Assembly (NCBI GenBank): GCA_002306975.1
Contig: DBTI01000187.1
Coordinates: 1-44,993, forward strand
Direction: 5' to 3'
DNA from: Ruminococcaceae bacterium UBA1320
GTDB lineage: Bacteria > Bacillota > Clostridia > Oscillospirales > Ethanoligenentaceae
DNA: 44,993 nt
The translations under genes were made by a program, and so were the position numbers. Shown here piece after piece: positions 7,581-16,690 of the stretch; within the stretch, counting starts at the first letter, position 1, and each line of letters begins with the position of its first letter. The notes beneath the pieces were generated by a model. That model saw nothing but the letters and a program-made list of their open reading frames with translations. It did no database searches and was not told the origin of the DNA.

Positions 7581-9137
7581 ATGAAAGATTTACTGAAAGA
7601 GATCGTTCCTATACATCAAGATGGTGCTGATTGTTTTGAAGAAATACTATATATGTATCTGAATTGGAGATATGCGGATTATGAATTGATGTTCTCGGAA
7701 AGTTTGGAGTTTGCCTATCAGTACAACTTATTATTAGGGGAATCTATTATAGGAAGTGATAAAAACAATATCACCTTCATTAATAAGTATTGGGGCCAAT
7801 TAATCTATCATGATTCTGTAGATTCAACTGAAACATTTGATTTTATTAGAGCAGAATTGTTGAGGGATCATCCTGTTTTTGTTATAATTGATACTTTTTA
7901 TTGTATTAGGCTTAACGACTATCAAAAAGTACATAGAGAACATTATTGTTTGGTTGTGAAAATAGATAGTGAAAACAATTTTTATTGTTATGATAATTTA
8001 AACAGTGAAGTGTTAAAAATTTGCTTAAAGGAATTTATCGAAGGTATAAAAGGGTATTTTGAAATCAAAGAATCTTTAACAAAAGAAAAGGTTGATTATC
8101 TTCAAATATTTAATGATTCCATAGCAAAATTATGCAGTAAGAACATTGGAAAACAAGTGCAAATGTTTGCTGACGATTTTTATAATCGTTTCGATTATCA
8201 TCTCGAATTTAAAAACTTCGAATTTGACATTTACGCTGTTCCTCTTCATAGAAATATAGGACATGTAATTGCCGGCAGGGAATGTTATATTAAATTTTTG
8301 AGACTTTATGTTGACAAATCAGAGGGTGAAGAACTCGTTCAAGCCATTGATCTCTTAAAGGATTCCGTTATCAAATGGCAGATGATCCGAAATATTCTTG
8401 TAAAAAGTTATTATAAAGGTTTTGGTAATCCGTCAAAAGAAAAAATATTTAATTTGCTGAAGGAAATTTCAAAATTGGAAGAATCTTCAGTTGAATTGCT
8501 TTATAGTATCAAAGATAAAAACATCGTATTCTTGGGTAATAAAAATAAATCCGAAAAGCACAATCATGCTGAAGTCAATTTTGAATCAGCAGTGATTCTT
8601 GATTTAACCGAATATTTTAGTAATAATGCGTTTGGAGCAACTGTCTCTAAAGATTGTACTGCAGACTTTACCGGAACAGGATTTTATTTTCTCGCTGAGA
8701 ATATACCGCATGATAAGCTTGTTTGTGAAAATGGTATAAGTTATATGTTTCCTAAAATCCAAGATAATATCAATGATAATATTTCTTGCAATTCACAAGA
8801 GATAGCAGTACCAATAGATGAATATAAAGGGATATCATTTCTGGGTTGTGCGGAATATGGAAATTACGCTGAGAATATGAAGATTGTATCATCAAATGAA
8901 ATTTATTATTGTAATTTAAAATTCTCTGACTGGGCATTTGCACCTACTTTTGGTGAAACAATCGCTTGGAGAGGATATGCCGTAGAAAAACGGAAAGATA
9001 CAGCAACATTGATAAAAGGCTCTCTAAAAAACATATTAAATCAAACTTGTTTTTTTGAGAATACACATGAAATCAAAAGTATAATATTACCTGAGTGCCC
9101 CAATATACATATTTTTTCAATTACACTATTAAAATAG
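7581..9137 (+). CDS. BtrH N-terminal domain-like protein (cysteine peptidase fold)
   Basis: A 518-residue protein. The first 140 residues resemble the BtrH_N / C39-like fold: a candidate nucleophile C18 in DGADCFEEIL, a PVFVIIDTFYCIRLNDY stretch before H121 in HREHYCLVV, and an acidic D138 in CYDNL. In butirosin synthesis BtrH is an acyltransferase that moves an amino-acyl chain from a carrier protein to the acceptor; other family members sit in peptide and polyketide clusters. No carrier protein or synthetase is nearby. The C-terminal 350 residues are not recognised. The start follows GGAGG by 6 bases. The gene is clearly more A+T-rich than its neighbours, suggesting separate acquisition. 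Function beyond the fold is unknown. Confidence 0.65.
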   Translation: MKDLLKEIVPIHQDGADCFEEILYMYLNWRYADYELMFSESLEFAYQYNLLLGESIIGSDKNNITFINKYWGQLIYHDSVDSTETFDFIRAELLRDHPVFVIIDTFYCIRLNDYQKVHREHYCLVVKIDSENNFYCYDNLNSEVLKICLKEFIEGIKGYFEIKESLTKEKVDYLQIFNDSIAKLCSKNIGKQVQMFADDFYNRFDYHLEFKNFEFDIYAVPLHRNIGHVIAGRECYIKFLRLYVDKSEGEELVQAIDLLKDSVIKWQMIRNILVKSYYKGFGNPSKEKIFNLLKEISKLEESSVELLYSIKDKNIVFLGNKNKSEKHNHAEVNFESAVILDLTEYFSNNAFGATVSKDCTADFTGTGFYFLAENIPHDKLVCENGISYMFPKIQDNINDNISCNSQEIAVPIDEYKGISFLGCAEYGNYAENMKIVSSNEIYYCNLKFSDWAFAPTFGETIAWRGYAVEKRKDTATLIKGSLKNILNQTCFFENTHEIKSIILPECPNIHIFSITLLK

Positions 9138-9211
9138 GCTGGGGCGTATCAAACATCGAAAAATTTATTGTGTTTTATATAAGTTTCGATCTGAAATAAT
9201 TTTTTATAGCA

Positions 9212-9241
9212 GGGCCACCTTCATAGTAAAAGGGTGGCTTT
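9212..9241 (+). terminator. Putative terminator after the BtrH-like gene
   Basis: GCCACC and GGTGGC form a short stem (extended by T/A pairs) with TTTGTT after it, about 75 bases past the stop codon. Confidence 0.55.
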
Positions 9242-9353
9242 GTTGCAGATGGTGGGCTTTAATGGTATTATTAAGTCAATTGGTTGAGATGCCGATTATG
9301 AATAGAGAATTATCCGAAGTTCAGACGCAGAGAAACACAATACGGAGAGCAGT

Positions 9354-9764
9354 ATGATCAGACTAATTTGTAAAGATACCATTATTTTAAGCAAGAAATC
9401 TGTTCCGGCGACCAAGGTAGATATGCCGGTGGCAGGGGACCTTTTGGACACACTGAAAGCGAACGCGGATCGGTGTGTCGGCATGGCAGCTAACATGATC
9501 GGTGTCAGTAAGCGCATCATCGTGTTCAGTGTCGGACCGATGAATATACCTATGATCAATCCGGTTATTACAAAGCGCGCCGATTCGTATGAAACTGAGG
9601 AGGGCTGCCTGTCGCTGGACGGCGTGCGGAACACTACCCGCTACCGGTTCATCGAGGTGGAGTTCCTCGACCGGAATTTTAAGAAGCAGAAGCAGTCCTT
9701 TACCGGTTTCCCTGCGCAGATCATCCAGCATGAGGTTGACCACTGCAATGGAATTCTGATCTGA
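9354..9764 (+). CDS. Peptide deformylase-like metalloprotein
   Basis: A 136-residue member of the peptide deformylase family, which removes the formyl group from the initiator methionine of nascent proteins. Two of the three family motifs are complete: EGCLSL with the metal-binding Cys, and HEVDH with two metal-binding His and the catalytic Glu. Motif 1, normally GxGxAAxQ, reads VGMAANMIG, so the Gln that helps stabilise the transition state is replaced by Met. Short clostridial homologues with this kind of motif 1 exist, so this is likely a subfamily rather than a decayed copy. The protein ends just after motif 3. A GGAG ribosome site supports the start. It is probably an accessory copy, with the housekeeping enzyme elsewhere. 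Confidence 0.85.
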   Translation: MIRLICKDTIILSKKSVPATKVDMPVAGDLLDTLKANADRCVGMAANMIGVSKRIIVFSVGPMNIPMINPVITKRADSYETEEGCLSLDGVRNTTRYRFIEVEFLDRNFKKQKQSFTGFPAQIIQHEVDHCNGILI

Positions 9765-9870
9765 ACGGTAGTAATCAACGTGCAGACAATCAATAAGGCT
9801 CTGGACACGCCGCAAACCGCTGCCTTGCGGTTCGGCTTCCATGGTAGTAAGATTATGAGCATAATAAGAA

Positions 9871-9906
9871 TGAGCCGGATATGCGATAAACATATCCGGC
9901 TCATGT
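9871..9906. terminator. Strong hairpin between convergent genes
   Basis: A perfect 13-bp stem TGAGCCGGATATG/CATATCCGGCTCA with a 7-base loop separates the deformylase-like gene from the convergent ABC permease. T-runs are weak, but the position fits a shared terminator. Confidence 0.65.
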
Positions 9907-9937
9907 AAATGAATGGTATAAAAATTAGGAGAAGAAT

Positions 9938-12900
9938 CTATTCAACCGACTTTAATGACTCAATCATGTCGATTTCCTTTAATTTAAAATAAGTAACAAC
10001 CTGCATAATAACTGAAACGACCATGGTAATCAAGAACGCCCAGACAAAACTCATACCCTTTATAATTTTGTAATATTCGACTGTATCCTGTTGAATAATT
10101 CCCATAACGAGGCGATGTACGCCTGTTCCCAAAATCAATCCGGCCCCAATGCTGATGAGGGTTAAGAGAAAGGCTTCGCGGTAGATATATTCATTGGTTT
10201 CCCCGTCGGTAAAACCGAGCACTTTGAGGGTGGCTATTTCACGCTTGCGTTCACTGATATTAATTGACGTCAGATTATAAAGCACGATCACAGCCAGCAG
10301 CGCAGCGACGCAAACAAGCAGAATGACCACATCGTTTAAACTTTTGTCTCCTTCAACTGCCTTCTGCAGGATATCGTCTTTAAAATTCACATTGACAATA
10401 AGCCCGCTGTCGATCAGATGTTCCGTCAATGTTTTTTCGTTTCCGGTATCATTGGATACGATCATGTTGTAGAATGCGGCTTCCCCGAATATTTTACTGT
10501 ACATGCCTTTGTTCATGTAGATATAATTCTGCAAATGGTTTTCCGTGACACCGGAAACAGGTAGTGTATAGAAATCGTTGTCGGCGTCTTTAACCTTGAT
10601 TGTATCGCCTTTCCCTATCTTATAAACCTCGGAAAGCTTCTGCGAAATAATGACGCCATCGTCATTCAGCTTTATATCGGTTCCGTTTATCGTGTTTTTC
10701 AGGCTGAAATAATCAGTAAATGTTTCTTGGTTTTCCGGAACAATCAGATAGGCATCCAGTGCCTTGTCGCCTGATTCGCAAGTGAAGGCGGACTGCCTGA
10801 TCAAAACGGGATTCTGAATCTGCTCCTTTGTCAAAAGGCTTTGTAAGTTTCCGCTTATCGTTTGCGTTTCATTTTTCAAAACAATTAAGTCGTTGTACTT
10901 AAAAATTTCGCCATATTGCTTTTGCGCGATACCATTGATGCTGTCTTTCACGCCGAATCCGGTGAGCAGCAGGGCGGTGCAGCCCGCAATACCGACAATA
11001 GTCATGAGAACTCTTTGCTTGTAGCGGAACAGGTTGCGCATGGTAACTTTCCATGTAAAGGACAGTCGCTTCCAGATAAATCCGACTCTTTCGAGGAGGA
11101 TGGTCTGACCGTTTTTGGGTGGAACCGGCCGCATCAATGTCGCAGGTTTCTGCTTTAATTCCTGATGGCAGAAAATAACCGTTACCGAAGTCATTAGCGC
11201 TATAGTGACCACCAGAATCAGCAAAAAGGTAATGATATTGTAACGGATCATCAGCGGCGGCAAAATGTATGAAAAACAGGCATATATGATCTTCGGAAAA
11301 AATGTGCACCCGATAAAGAATCCGGCTGCTGAACCCAAAACAGTAGCCGAAAGGACATAGAACAAATAGGTGGATATCATGCTTCCATCCTTAAAGCCAA
11401 GAGAGGCCAGTGTACCAAGCTCGCTTCGTTCTTCCGCTATCATCCGCGCCATTGTGTTGGATGTCATCAATAACACGATCAAGATAAAAAACAACGGAAA
11501 AATCTTGGCGACCGAAGTAATCGCGTCCGTACCGGATTTCAGATTGCTGTAGCCCGCAACAGCGGTATCCCGGTCAAAGATTGTCCACTCAGGTTTTTCA
11601 ATGTCTGAGAGTTTTGTCTTCGCATCTTGAATTTTCGCCTCCGCGCCAGCCATTTGAGTATTAAATGCGGATAAATTCTTATTGTATTCGTTATACCCGT
11701 CACCCAGCTTCTTTTGATTTGCGGCGAGTTCGGCTTTCCCATTCGCAATTTCATTTTTTGCATTGGCAATCTGTGTATTGAAAGTTACAATTCCCTGATT
11801 TAATTGGTCTTCCTGGGCATCCAGCATATTTATGGAGGTCTGGAGCTGGACTAATCCCTGATACGAGGCAGTATATTGATTGATCTGTTCTCCTATTTGA
11901 GCATATTCCGGACTGTCGGGGGGAAGTCCAGCCTGCTGTTCCTTCAGAGATTGGATGGTGGTACCCAGCTCATTGATTTTTGACCCCAGCTTGTCCCGGG
12001 TGATACTGCTGTGCTGCAATGCAGTATTGATTTGGTTCCGACCGCTTGCAATCTGATCTTTTGCGGACTGAAAAGACGCATTCTGCGTTCCAATGTTCTT
12101 CTGCAGGTCAGCCTCATTTTGAGCAAGATCGTCCTTGGCATTGTTCAATTTCACTGCGTTATCATCAAGCTGAACTTTAACATCGGCCAACTGTTTTTTG
12201 CCCTCTGCCTTTTTGTCATTCAGCGTTGCCTCGTTACTGCTGATTACGTCGGCTGCCTTGCTGTTAATCTCCTGATACCTTGCGTTCTCCCTTTCCGGCT
12301 TCAGCTTTGTAAGTTCGCTGTCTAGCTGCGAAATAAGATCGTCGTATCCTTTTGAATATGCAGGGAGATCCTTTGTACCCCTGGCAACCACGTAGATTTC
12401 GGTATAAGCGTCCATCGTAAAGTTTTCCCGGTTTACAAAGATGAAAGAAGACAGTTTCCCGTCACCGATTGTGGTATTCCCATAGTCATAGGATAGATAT
12501 AAGGGTGATTGTATGGTGCCCACAACCGTAAATTCCGTATATTTCAGTTTCCCGCTTACATCACTGGTAATGTTGAGCTTATCGCCGATCTGATAGTTTC
12601 TGCTGTCCGCTACACATTCTCTGTCGGTTTGAGGCATCCGGCCTTTAATCAAATCTACCGTGTCAACTGATTTTTCGATTGCCTGTACCCGAATCGCTTT
12701 GCCCTGATTTAAAACATCCAGAGAATAGCTTGGAATGTCGGCGCTCACATTTTTCAAAGCCTTCAGCGCGTTTGCGTCGTCATCTGTCATTCCCATGGTG
12801 CTGACAATTTGGAAATCCATTAATTTATGGGTATCGTTATAGCTGCTGAGGGCTGCGGTGATATCGGGTGCGCTTGCCTGTATGCCCGCAAAAAAACCGA

Positions 12901-12982
12901 CGCCCACCAGTACGATGATAAACAGCGAGATATACCTGCCTAAAGATTGCTTGATTTTAACCAAAGTATTTTTAAACAGCAT
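9938..12982 (-). CDS. ABC transporter permease, FtsX-like, with long extracytoplasmic coiled coil
   Basis: A roughly 1014-residue permease with two FtsX domains. The N-terminal membrane helix is followed by an outside MacB-like region, then by a long Gln/Asn/Lys/Ala-rich coiled coil (about residues 220-460). A first group of membrane helices follows (near residues 490-610), then a second half with another FtsX unit and three C-terminal helices. The ATG start gives MLFKNTL; in-frame GTG codons at 12994 and 12991 are alternatives. The stop of the ATPase gene overlaps or nearly touches the start, so the two are coupled. Such pairs export peptides or lipids, or act as mechanical transducers. The divergent TetR gene is the likely regulator. 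The substrate is unknown. Confidence 0.88.
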   Translation of the reverse strand: MLFKNTLVKIKQSLGRYISLFIIVLVGVGFFAGIQASAPDITAALSSYNDTHKLMDFQIVSTMGMTDDDANALKALKNVSADIPSYSLDVLNQGKAIRVQAIEKSVDTVDLIKGRMPQTDRECVADSRNYQIGDKLNITSDVSGKLKYTEFTVVGTIQSPLYLSYDYGNTTIGDGKLSSFIFVNRENFTMDAYTEIYVVARGTKDLPAYSKGYDDLISQLDSELTKLKPERENARYQEINSKAADVISSNEATLNDKKAEGKKQLADVKVQLDDNAVKLNNAKDDLAQNEADLQKNIGTQNASFQSAKDQIASGRNQINTALQHSSITRDKLGSKINELGTTIQSLKEQQAGLPPDSPEYAQIGEQINQYTASYQGLVQLQTSINMLDAQEDQLNQGIVTFNTQIANAKNEIANGKAELAANQKKLGDGYNEYNKNLSAFNTQMAGAEAKIQDAKTKLSDIEKPEWTIFDRDTAVAGYSNLKSGTDAITSVAKIFPLFFILIVLLMTSNTMARMIAEERSELGTLASLGFKDGSMISTYLFYVLSATVLGSAAGFFIGCTFFPKIIYACFSYILPPLMIRYNIITFLLILVVTIALMTSVTVIFCHQELKQKPATLMRPVPPKNGQTILLERVGFIWKRLSFTWKVTMRNLFRYKQRVLMTIVGIAGCTALLLTGFGVKDSINGIAQKQYGEIFKYNDLIVLKNETQTISGNLQSLLTKEQIQNPVLIRQSAFTCESGDKALDAYLIVPENQETFTDYFSLKNTINGTDIKLNDDGVIISQKLSEVYKIGKGDTIKVKDADNDFYTLPVSGVTENHLQNYIYMNKGMYSKIFGEAAFYNMIVSNDTGNEKTLTEHLIDSGLIVNVNFKDDILQKAVEGDKSLNDVVILLVCVAALLAVIVLYNLTSINISERKREIATLKVLGFTDGETNEYIYREAFLLTLISIGAGLILGTGVHRLVMGIIQQDTVEYYKIIKGMSFVWAFLITMVVSVIMQVVTYFKLKEIDMIESLKSVE

Positions 12983-12987
12983 TGGAA

Positions 12988-13689
12988 TCACCACACAATC
13001 TCTTCAGCTTTTTTCGGGTTCTTATTGCGGACAATGTCTTTTACGGTTCCGTTTTTGATGTAAATGACTTTATCTGCAATTTCCGCCAGAACGGCATTGT
13101 GTGTGATTAAAATTGTAGTTGTGCCCGTTTTTCTACACGTGTTTTGCAAAAGTTCGATGATCCGCTGCCCCGTTTCGCTGTCGAGTGCGCCGGTAGGCTC
13201 GTCGCACAAAAGCAATTTGGGATTTTTCGCAATAGCCCTGGCTATGGCGACACGCTGCTGCTCTCCTCCCGACAGCTGAGCGGGGAAATTACCCAGCCGT
13301 TCCGATAATCCGACCTGTTCCAAAACGATCTTCGGGTCAAGTGAATCGGGGCATATTTGACAGGCGAGCTCTACATTCTCCAGAGTAGTCAGATTTCCCA
13401 CAAGGTTATAAAACTGAAATACAAAACCAATATCGTTGCGCCTGTAATTTACAAGTTCCTTTTTGCTGTATTGATGTATTGCATTATTGTCGACCTTGAT
13501 ACTGCCGCCGCTCGGGCTGTCCATTCCACCGAGCAGATTTAATACGGTGGTTTTTCCCGCACCGGATGGGCCGAGGATCACGACCAGTTCGCCCTTTTCT
13601 ACCGAGAAAGAACAACGATCAATGGCTGTAATCGTTACATCTCCCATAACATATTCTTTTTTAACTTTTTCGAACTCAATTAACGCCAT
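12988..13689 (-). CDS. ABC transporter ATP-binding protein (MacB/LolD type)
   Basis: A 233-residue nucleotide-binding subunit with all canonical motifs: Walker A GPSGAGKTT, the VFQFYNL Q-loop, signature LSGGEQQR, Walker B LLLCDEPTGALD and H-loop ILITHN. The order and the EPTGALD wording are typical of the MacB/LolD/FtsE group that pairs with FtsX-like permeases. The start is set at the ATG that follows GGAGG by 7 bases; an ATG 4 codons upstream overlaps that ribosome site. It is the first gene of a two-gene unit with the permease and is divergent from a TetR-type regulator 170 bases away. It would power the permease from the cytoplasmic side. Confidence 0.95.
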   Translation of the reverse strand: MALIEFEKVKKEYVMGDVTITAIDRCSFSVEKGELVVILGPSGAGKTTVLNLLGGMDSPSGGSIKVDNNAIHQYSKKELVNYRRNDIGFVFQFYNLVGNLTTLENVELACQICPDSLDPKIVLEQVGLSERLGNFPAQLSGGEQQRVAIARAIAKNPKLLLCDEPTGALDSETGQRIIELLQNTCRKTGTTTILITHNAVLAEIADKVIYIKNGTVKDIVRNKNPKKAEEIVW

Positions 13690-13859
13690 GTATACCTCCA
13701 TATTAAACCAACATTGTGTTGAATAATCATCTCAGACATAGTATACTGACATTATGACATAAGCACAATAAACAGATTATAGAGAACTGATATTTGGACA
13801 ACGGATATTCAAGATGTGTTTAGTATTTAACAAAATTATTATAGGCGGGGGTGGCTGCC

Positions 13860-14423
13860 ATGGAAGAGAAGAAAACGGACAGACGAGTAAAATACTCACT
13901 GATGGTTATCAAGGAAAGTTTTATCAAACTGTTGAAGCAGAAACCAATATCGAAAATTACGATCAAGGAGATCTGCGATGACGCCGATATCAACCGGGCA
14001 ACGTTTTATGCACATTATTCAGACCAGTATGATTTGCTTCATCAGATCGAAAGCGAATTGATCGATGGAATCAGTCGGTATCTGAACAGTTATGACTTTG
14101 AAGATCTATCGAAAGCGCCTGTTGAAATGCTCGAAAAGATTTTGGAATATATCAAAGATAATTCCGAGCTTTTTAACCTGTTGCTGAATTCAAACGGGGA
14201 CATTCAGTTTCAGCAGGAAGTCACAAAGATTATCGGCCAACAGCATTTTTCGTCGATGGCTACAGATAAAGATATTTCAGAATATATGTTTCTGTTTTTT
14301 GCAAACGGCGCTATCGGCATTATTTTAAAGTGGCTGAAAGACGGTATGAAAAAGCCTGCACGGGAAATGGCGGAGCTCATATTGAGATTGTCGCTGAACG
14401 GCAGAGTGTCATTTGAGTTTTAA
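13860..14423 (+). CDS. TetR/AcrR family transcriptional regulator
   Basis: A 187-residue protein with an N-terminal TetR helix-turn-helix: the ISKITIKEICDDADINRATFYAHY segment is characteristic, with the ATFYxHY recognition helix. The C-terminal half is a ligand-sensing domain of the type seen in DhaS-like regulators. The ATG start follows a GGGGG run by 8 bases; an in-frame GTG at 13851 is less likely. It is transcribed away from the ABC exporter operon, the standard layout in which the repressor controls both itself and the exporter from the shared 170-base gap. The ligand is unknown. Confidence 0.9.
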   Translation: MEEKKTDRRVKYSLMVIKESFIKLLKQKPISKITIKEICDDADINRATFYAHYSDQYDLLHQIESELIDGISRYLNSYDFEDLSKAPVEMLEKILEYIKDNSELFNLLLNSNGDIQFQQEVTKIIGQQHFSSMATDKDISEYMFLFFANGAIGIILKWLKDGMKKPAREMAELILRLSLNGRVSFEF

Positions 14424-14579
14424 CCTTATGTTTATTTATTGAAACTTCAGGTTGTCCACTTGATCTGCAGCGTGAAGGGCTTATTAAATTGCTAATTAGT
14501 CTGATTGGATGATTTTAGAAGCAAGCTTACATGAAAACTCGGCTCAGGCCGATAATCTGTCGAACATAGGAGGGTCACC

Positions 14580-15158
14580 ATGATATGTTTCCATAACTTC
14601 ACCGCGTCACTCTGGGCGGTATTTTCAGGCAATCTGCTGCTTTTGTTTTGCAGCCTGTTTTATCTTATCTGGTGGATTATCTCTTTTCGGCCGGGTTCAC
14701 CCGGCGGGCCGGTCGGCGTGTTCTGCATCACGGCCGCTTTTATCACGGGAATTGCTGCGATTGCCCTGTTGTCTGCCGGCATCAGTTCGCTTTCCCATAA
14801 TTCGAAGGGCCTGCCGGTGAGATCCATTCTGATCGGCGCCGCCGTTTTGTTTATCGTGCTGCTTTTGGTCACGACCGTCGTGTTTCACCGGCAAGTGACA
14901 TCCGAACTGATCATCATACATATCTGGGCGGCACTGGAGATATCCGCAGTTGCCGTACTGTACGGCACAGGGCGCTTTGGCCCGGGGCGCGTGGCGGCGC
15001 TGGCGGTTCTTGTGGGAATTGCCACTGTTGTCGGCCTGATCTGTTATGTACTCTATTATCATCTGGACGGAATGTCCAGCTACCGGGTCGGCATGGTTCC
15101 ATTGGCGACGGATGCGTTTGTCATGGCAGTCTTTCTTATCTCACTGGCGGCTTCGTAA
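14580..15158 (+). CDS. Predicted integral membrane protein of unknown function
   Basis: A 192-residue, very hydrophobic protein with about six membrane helices: residues near 10-35, 45-66, 80-100, 105-125, 130-155 and 168-190. No family is recognised. An excellent ribosome site (AGGAGG, 8 bases before ATG) and G+C-rich coding use support it as a real gene. It stands alone between the TetR gene and a C39-like gene. No function is proposed. Confidence 0.7.
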   Translation: MICFHNFTASLWAVFSGNLLLLFCSLFYLIWWIISFRPGSPGGPVGVFCITAAFITGIAAIALLSAGISSLSHNSKGLPVRSILIGAAVLFIVLLLVTTVVFHRQVTSELIIIHIWAALEISAVAVLYGTGRFGPGRVAALAVLVGIATVVGLICYVLYYHLDGMSSYRVGMVPLATDAFVMAVFLISLAAS

Positions 15159-15300
15159 GCAGGCGGAAACCGCAGCGCGGTAAACTTGCCTCTGTTGCAG
15201 GCAGGGCAAGCATAACAAGAATGGAACGGTAGGGCGATACCGGTTATGCTTATTCAAATATGCATTTTCCCGATAAGTTACGAGAAGTGACAAAAGCCGC

Positions 15301-15330
15301 TTTACATACAAGGTTAGAATCCGTTATACT
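15301..15330 (+). promoter_or_regulatory. Putative promoter of the C39-like gene
   Basis: TTTACA at 15301-15306 and TATACT at 15325-15330, 18 bases apart, lie 34 bases before the start codon. Confidence 0.45.
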
Positions 15331-15363
15331 GTCATTATCTGATTACAAGCGAGGCGCAAAACT

Positions 15364-15999
15364 ATGGTTGTTTCAATTTCCCATCCGGAACTTCTGACAA
15401 TTACGGATTCACAGACGTGCCAATCTTATTTCGGTGGCGCACAGGAGTGGTATTCGTTTGAATGGGGGCGCAAAGCCGGCTGCGGCCCCACCTGCTCGGC
15501 TAACCTAACGGCATATTTGGCATTGACTAATCCCGCACTTCGGGGCTTATATAGCGGTGAACGCATGGATCGCAACGAATTTCTCAAACATATGGATGAA
15601 ATTTATCCATTTGTCAAGCCTGGCCCCATGGGTCTCAATCGAGTGGAATTGTTTTCCGAGGACGTAGTGACCTTTGCCGCAAGCCGGGGTATTTTGCTAA
15701 CCCCTCATGTATTTGCCGTTACGGACAATCGTACCCCGGACCGTCCGCCAGTATCCGCGCTAACGGCATTCATCAAGGCCGGATTTGACGCCGACTGCCC
15801 GCTCGGGTTTCTCAACCTATCGCGGGGCCGCGTAAAAAATCTGCAAAACTGGCACTGGATCTCGGTTACCTCGGCAGACTTAGAAGCGGACCGCCTAATG
15901 GCGCGCGCGTCGGATGAGGGAGTTCCTCGCGAGTTTGACCTACGGCTGTGGTACATGAGCACGCGGATGCGCGGCGGGCTTGTTTATTTCACACAGTGA
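15364..15999 (+). CDS. Putative C39-like (papain-fold) cysteine peptidase or transferase
   Basis: A 211-residue protein without a signal peptide. The segment AGCGPTCSANLTAYLA (C40) has the Cys-Gly-Pro-Thr pattern of C39-like papain-fold proteins, and H164 in NWHWISV has the matching pattern of the catalytic His. The two are about 125 residues apart, as in that fold. No named family is recognised. No strong ribosome site is visible; GAGGCG lies 10 bases before the ATG. It has its own promoter and no obvious partner gene. A hydrolase or acyltransferase is possible, but the substrate cannot be guessed. Confidence 0.6.
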   Translation: MVVSISHPELLTITDSQTCQSYFGGAQEWYSFEWGRKAGCGPTCSANLTAYLALTNPALRGLYSGERMDRNEFLKHMDEIYPFVKPGPMGLNRVELFSEDVVTFAASRGILLTPHVFAVTDNRTPDRPPVSALTAFIKAGFDADCPLGFLNLSRGRVKNLQNWHWISVTSADLEADRLMARASDEGVPREFDLRLWYMSTRMRGGLVYFTQ

Positions 16000-16064
16000 A
16001 AAGGAAAGTCCAAGATAGCGCTAAAGCTACACCTGTTCATGATCGAGGATTTGACGACCTGTTT

Positions 16065-16095
16065 TAAACGGGAATTTGGCTGGAATTCCCGTTTA
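16065..16095 (+). terminator. Hairpin after the C39-like gene
   Basis: TAAACGGGAATT at 16065-16076 pairs perfectly with AATTCCCGTTTA at 16084-16095 around a 7-base loop. There is no T-run, so termination is uncertain. Confidence 0.5.
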
Positions 16096-16197
16096 AGTGC
16101 TACTACCTGAATTTCCTCTAATATTTAGTACATATCTTTGATAAGTCTGCGGACTTTTACGGGTTATCTATAAACTTTTCAAGGCGGTGATACAGTT

Positions 16198-16446
16198 ATG
16201 TTTGGACTCGACAAAGCTGAAGTGTATTGCGGATCTTCATTTAATGACTTTACCGGAATAAAGGATATTTTGTGTAATGGAAAGATTTCTTATACATATA
16301 AGATAGTAGACCAATTTCAAGAAACGTGCAGACGGTTTGGAAAATTTGAGACGAATGAGAAATACGATAATCTGTATTACGTTTATGTTAAAAAATGCGA
16401 TTATGAACAAGCACATTTCTTGCTGACACAAAATAACATAAGATAA
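16198..16446 (+). CDS. Small DUF2007-like protein
   Basis: An 82-residue protein. The EVYCGSSFNDFTGIKDILCNGKISYTYK opening and the LYYVYVKKCDYEQAHFLL ending resemble the small DUF2007 group (putative signal-transducing proteins with an alpha-beta fold) found in Firmicutes, with a strand-helix-strand pattern at each end. The start is preceded by AAGGCGGTG. It stands alone; the function of the family is not established. Confidence 0.6.
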   Translation: MFGLDKAEVYCGSSFNDFTGIKDILCNGKISYTYKIVDQFQETCRRFGKFETNEKYDNLYYVYVKKCDYEQAHFLLTQNNIR

Positions 16447-16564
16447 TTATCTTCAATAAATTTGCGTGCGTAAAAATTGCTTAAATAGAAAGCGCTAATG
16501 GGTCTATACCATGTTACAGAGTGAACTATAAAGGAAAAGATATTGCTTTTTACTTGCGTATGCC

Positions 16565-16690
16565 TATTCATTTTTGTGGAGTGCGTTTTGCTTTTTATTA
16601 TGCTCTTACCCTATATCTTTTATGACCTTACTTTCCGAAAAATAGCCGCGAACCAAGCATTTATGCGGGTCCGTGACCATTTCTATTTTT
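16565..16690 (+). repeat. Partial repeat of the tRNA-Ser downstream region (copy B)
   Basis: The segment from TTTTTGTGGAGTGCGTTTTG onward matches copy A after the tRNA-Ser. Its continuation (CCCTATATCTTTT, an AATAGCCGCGAA block, AGCATTTATGC) matches 20095-20215 (copy C). The left arm of the terminator hairpin is degenerate here, and no tRNA part remains. It reaches the 3' end of the amidase gene. Confidence 0.75.

Noticed and set aside
9766..9870. A second reading frame after the deformylase-like gene that might extend it.
   Set aside because: The frame is closed soon after the stop and the HEVDH motif is already near the usual end of short family members.
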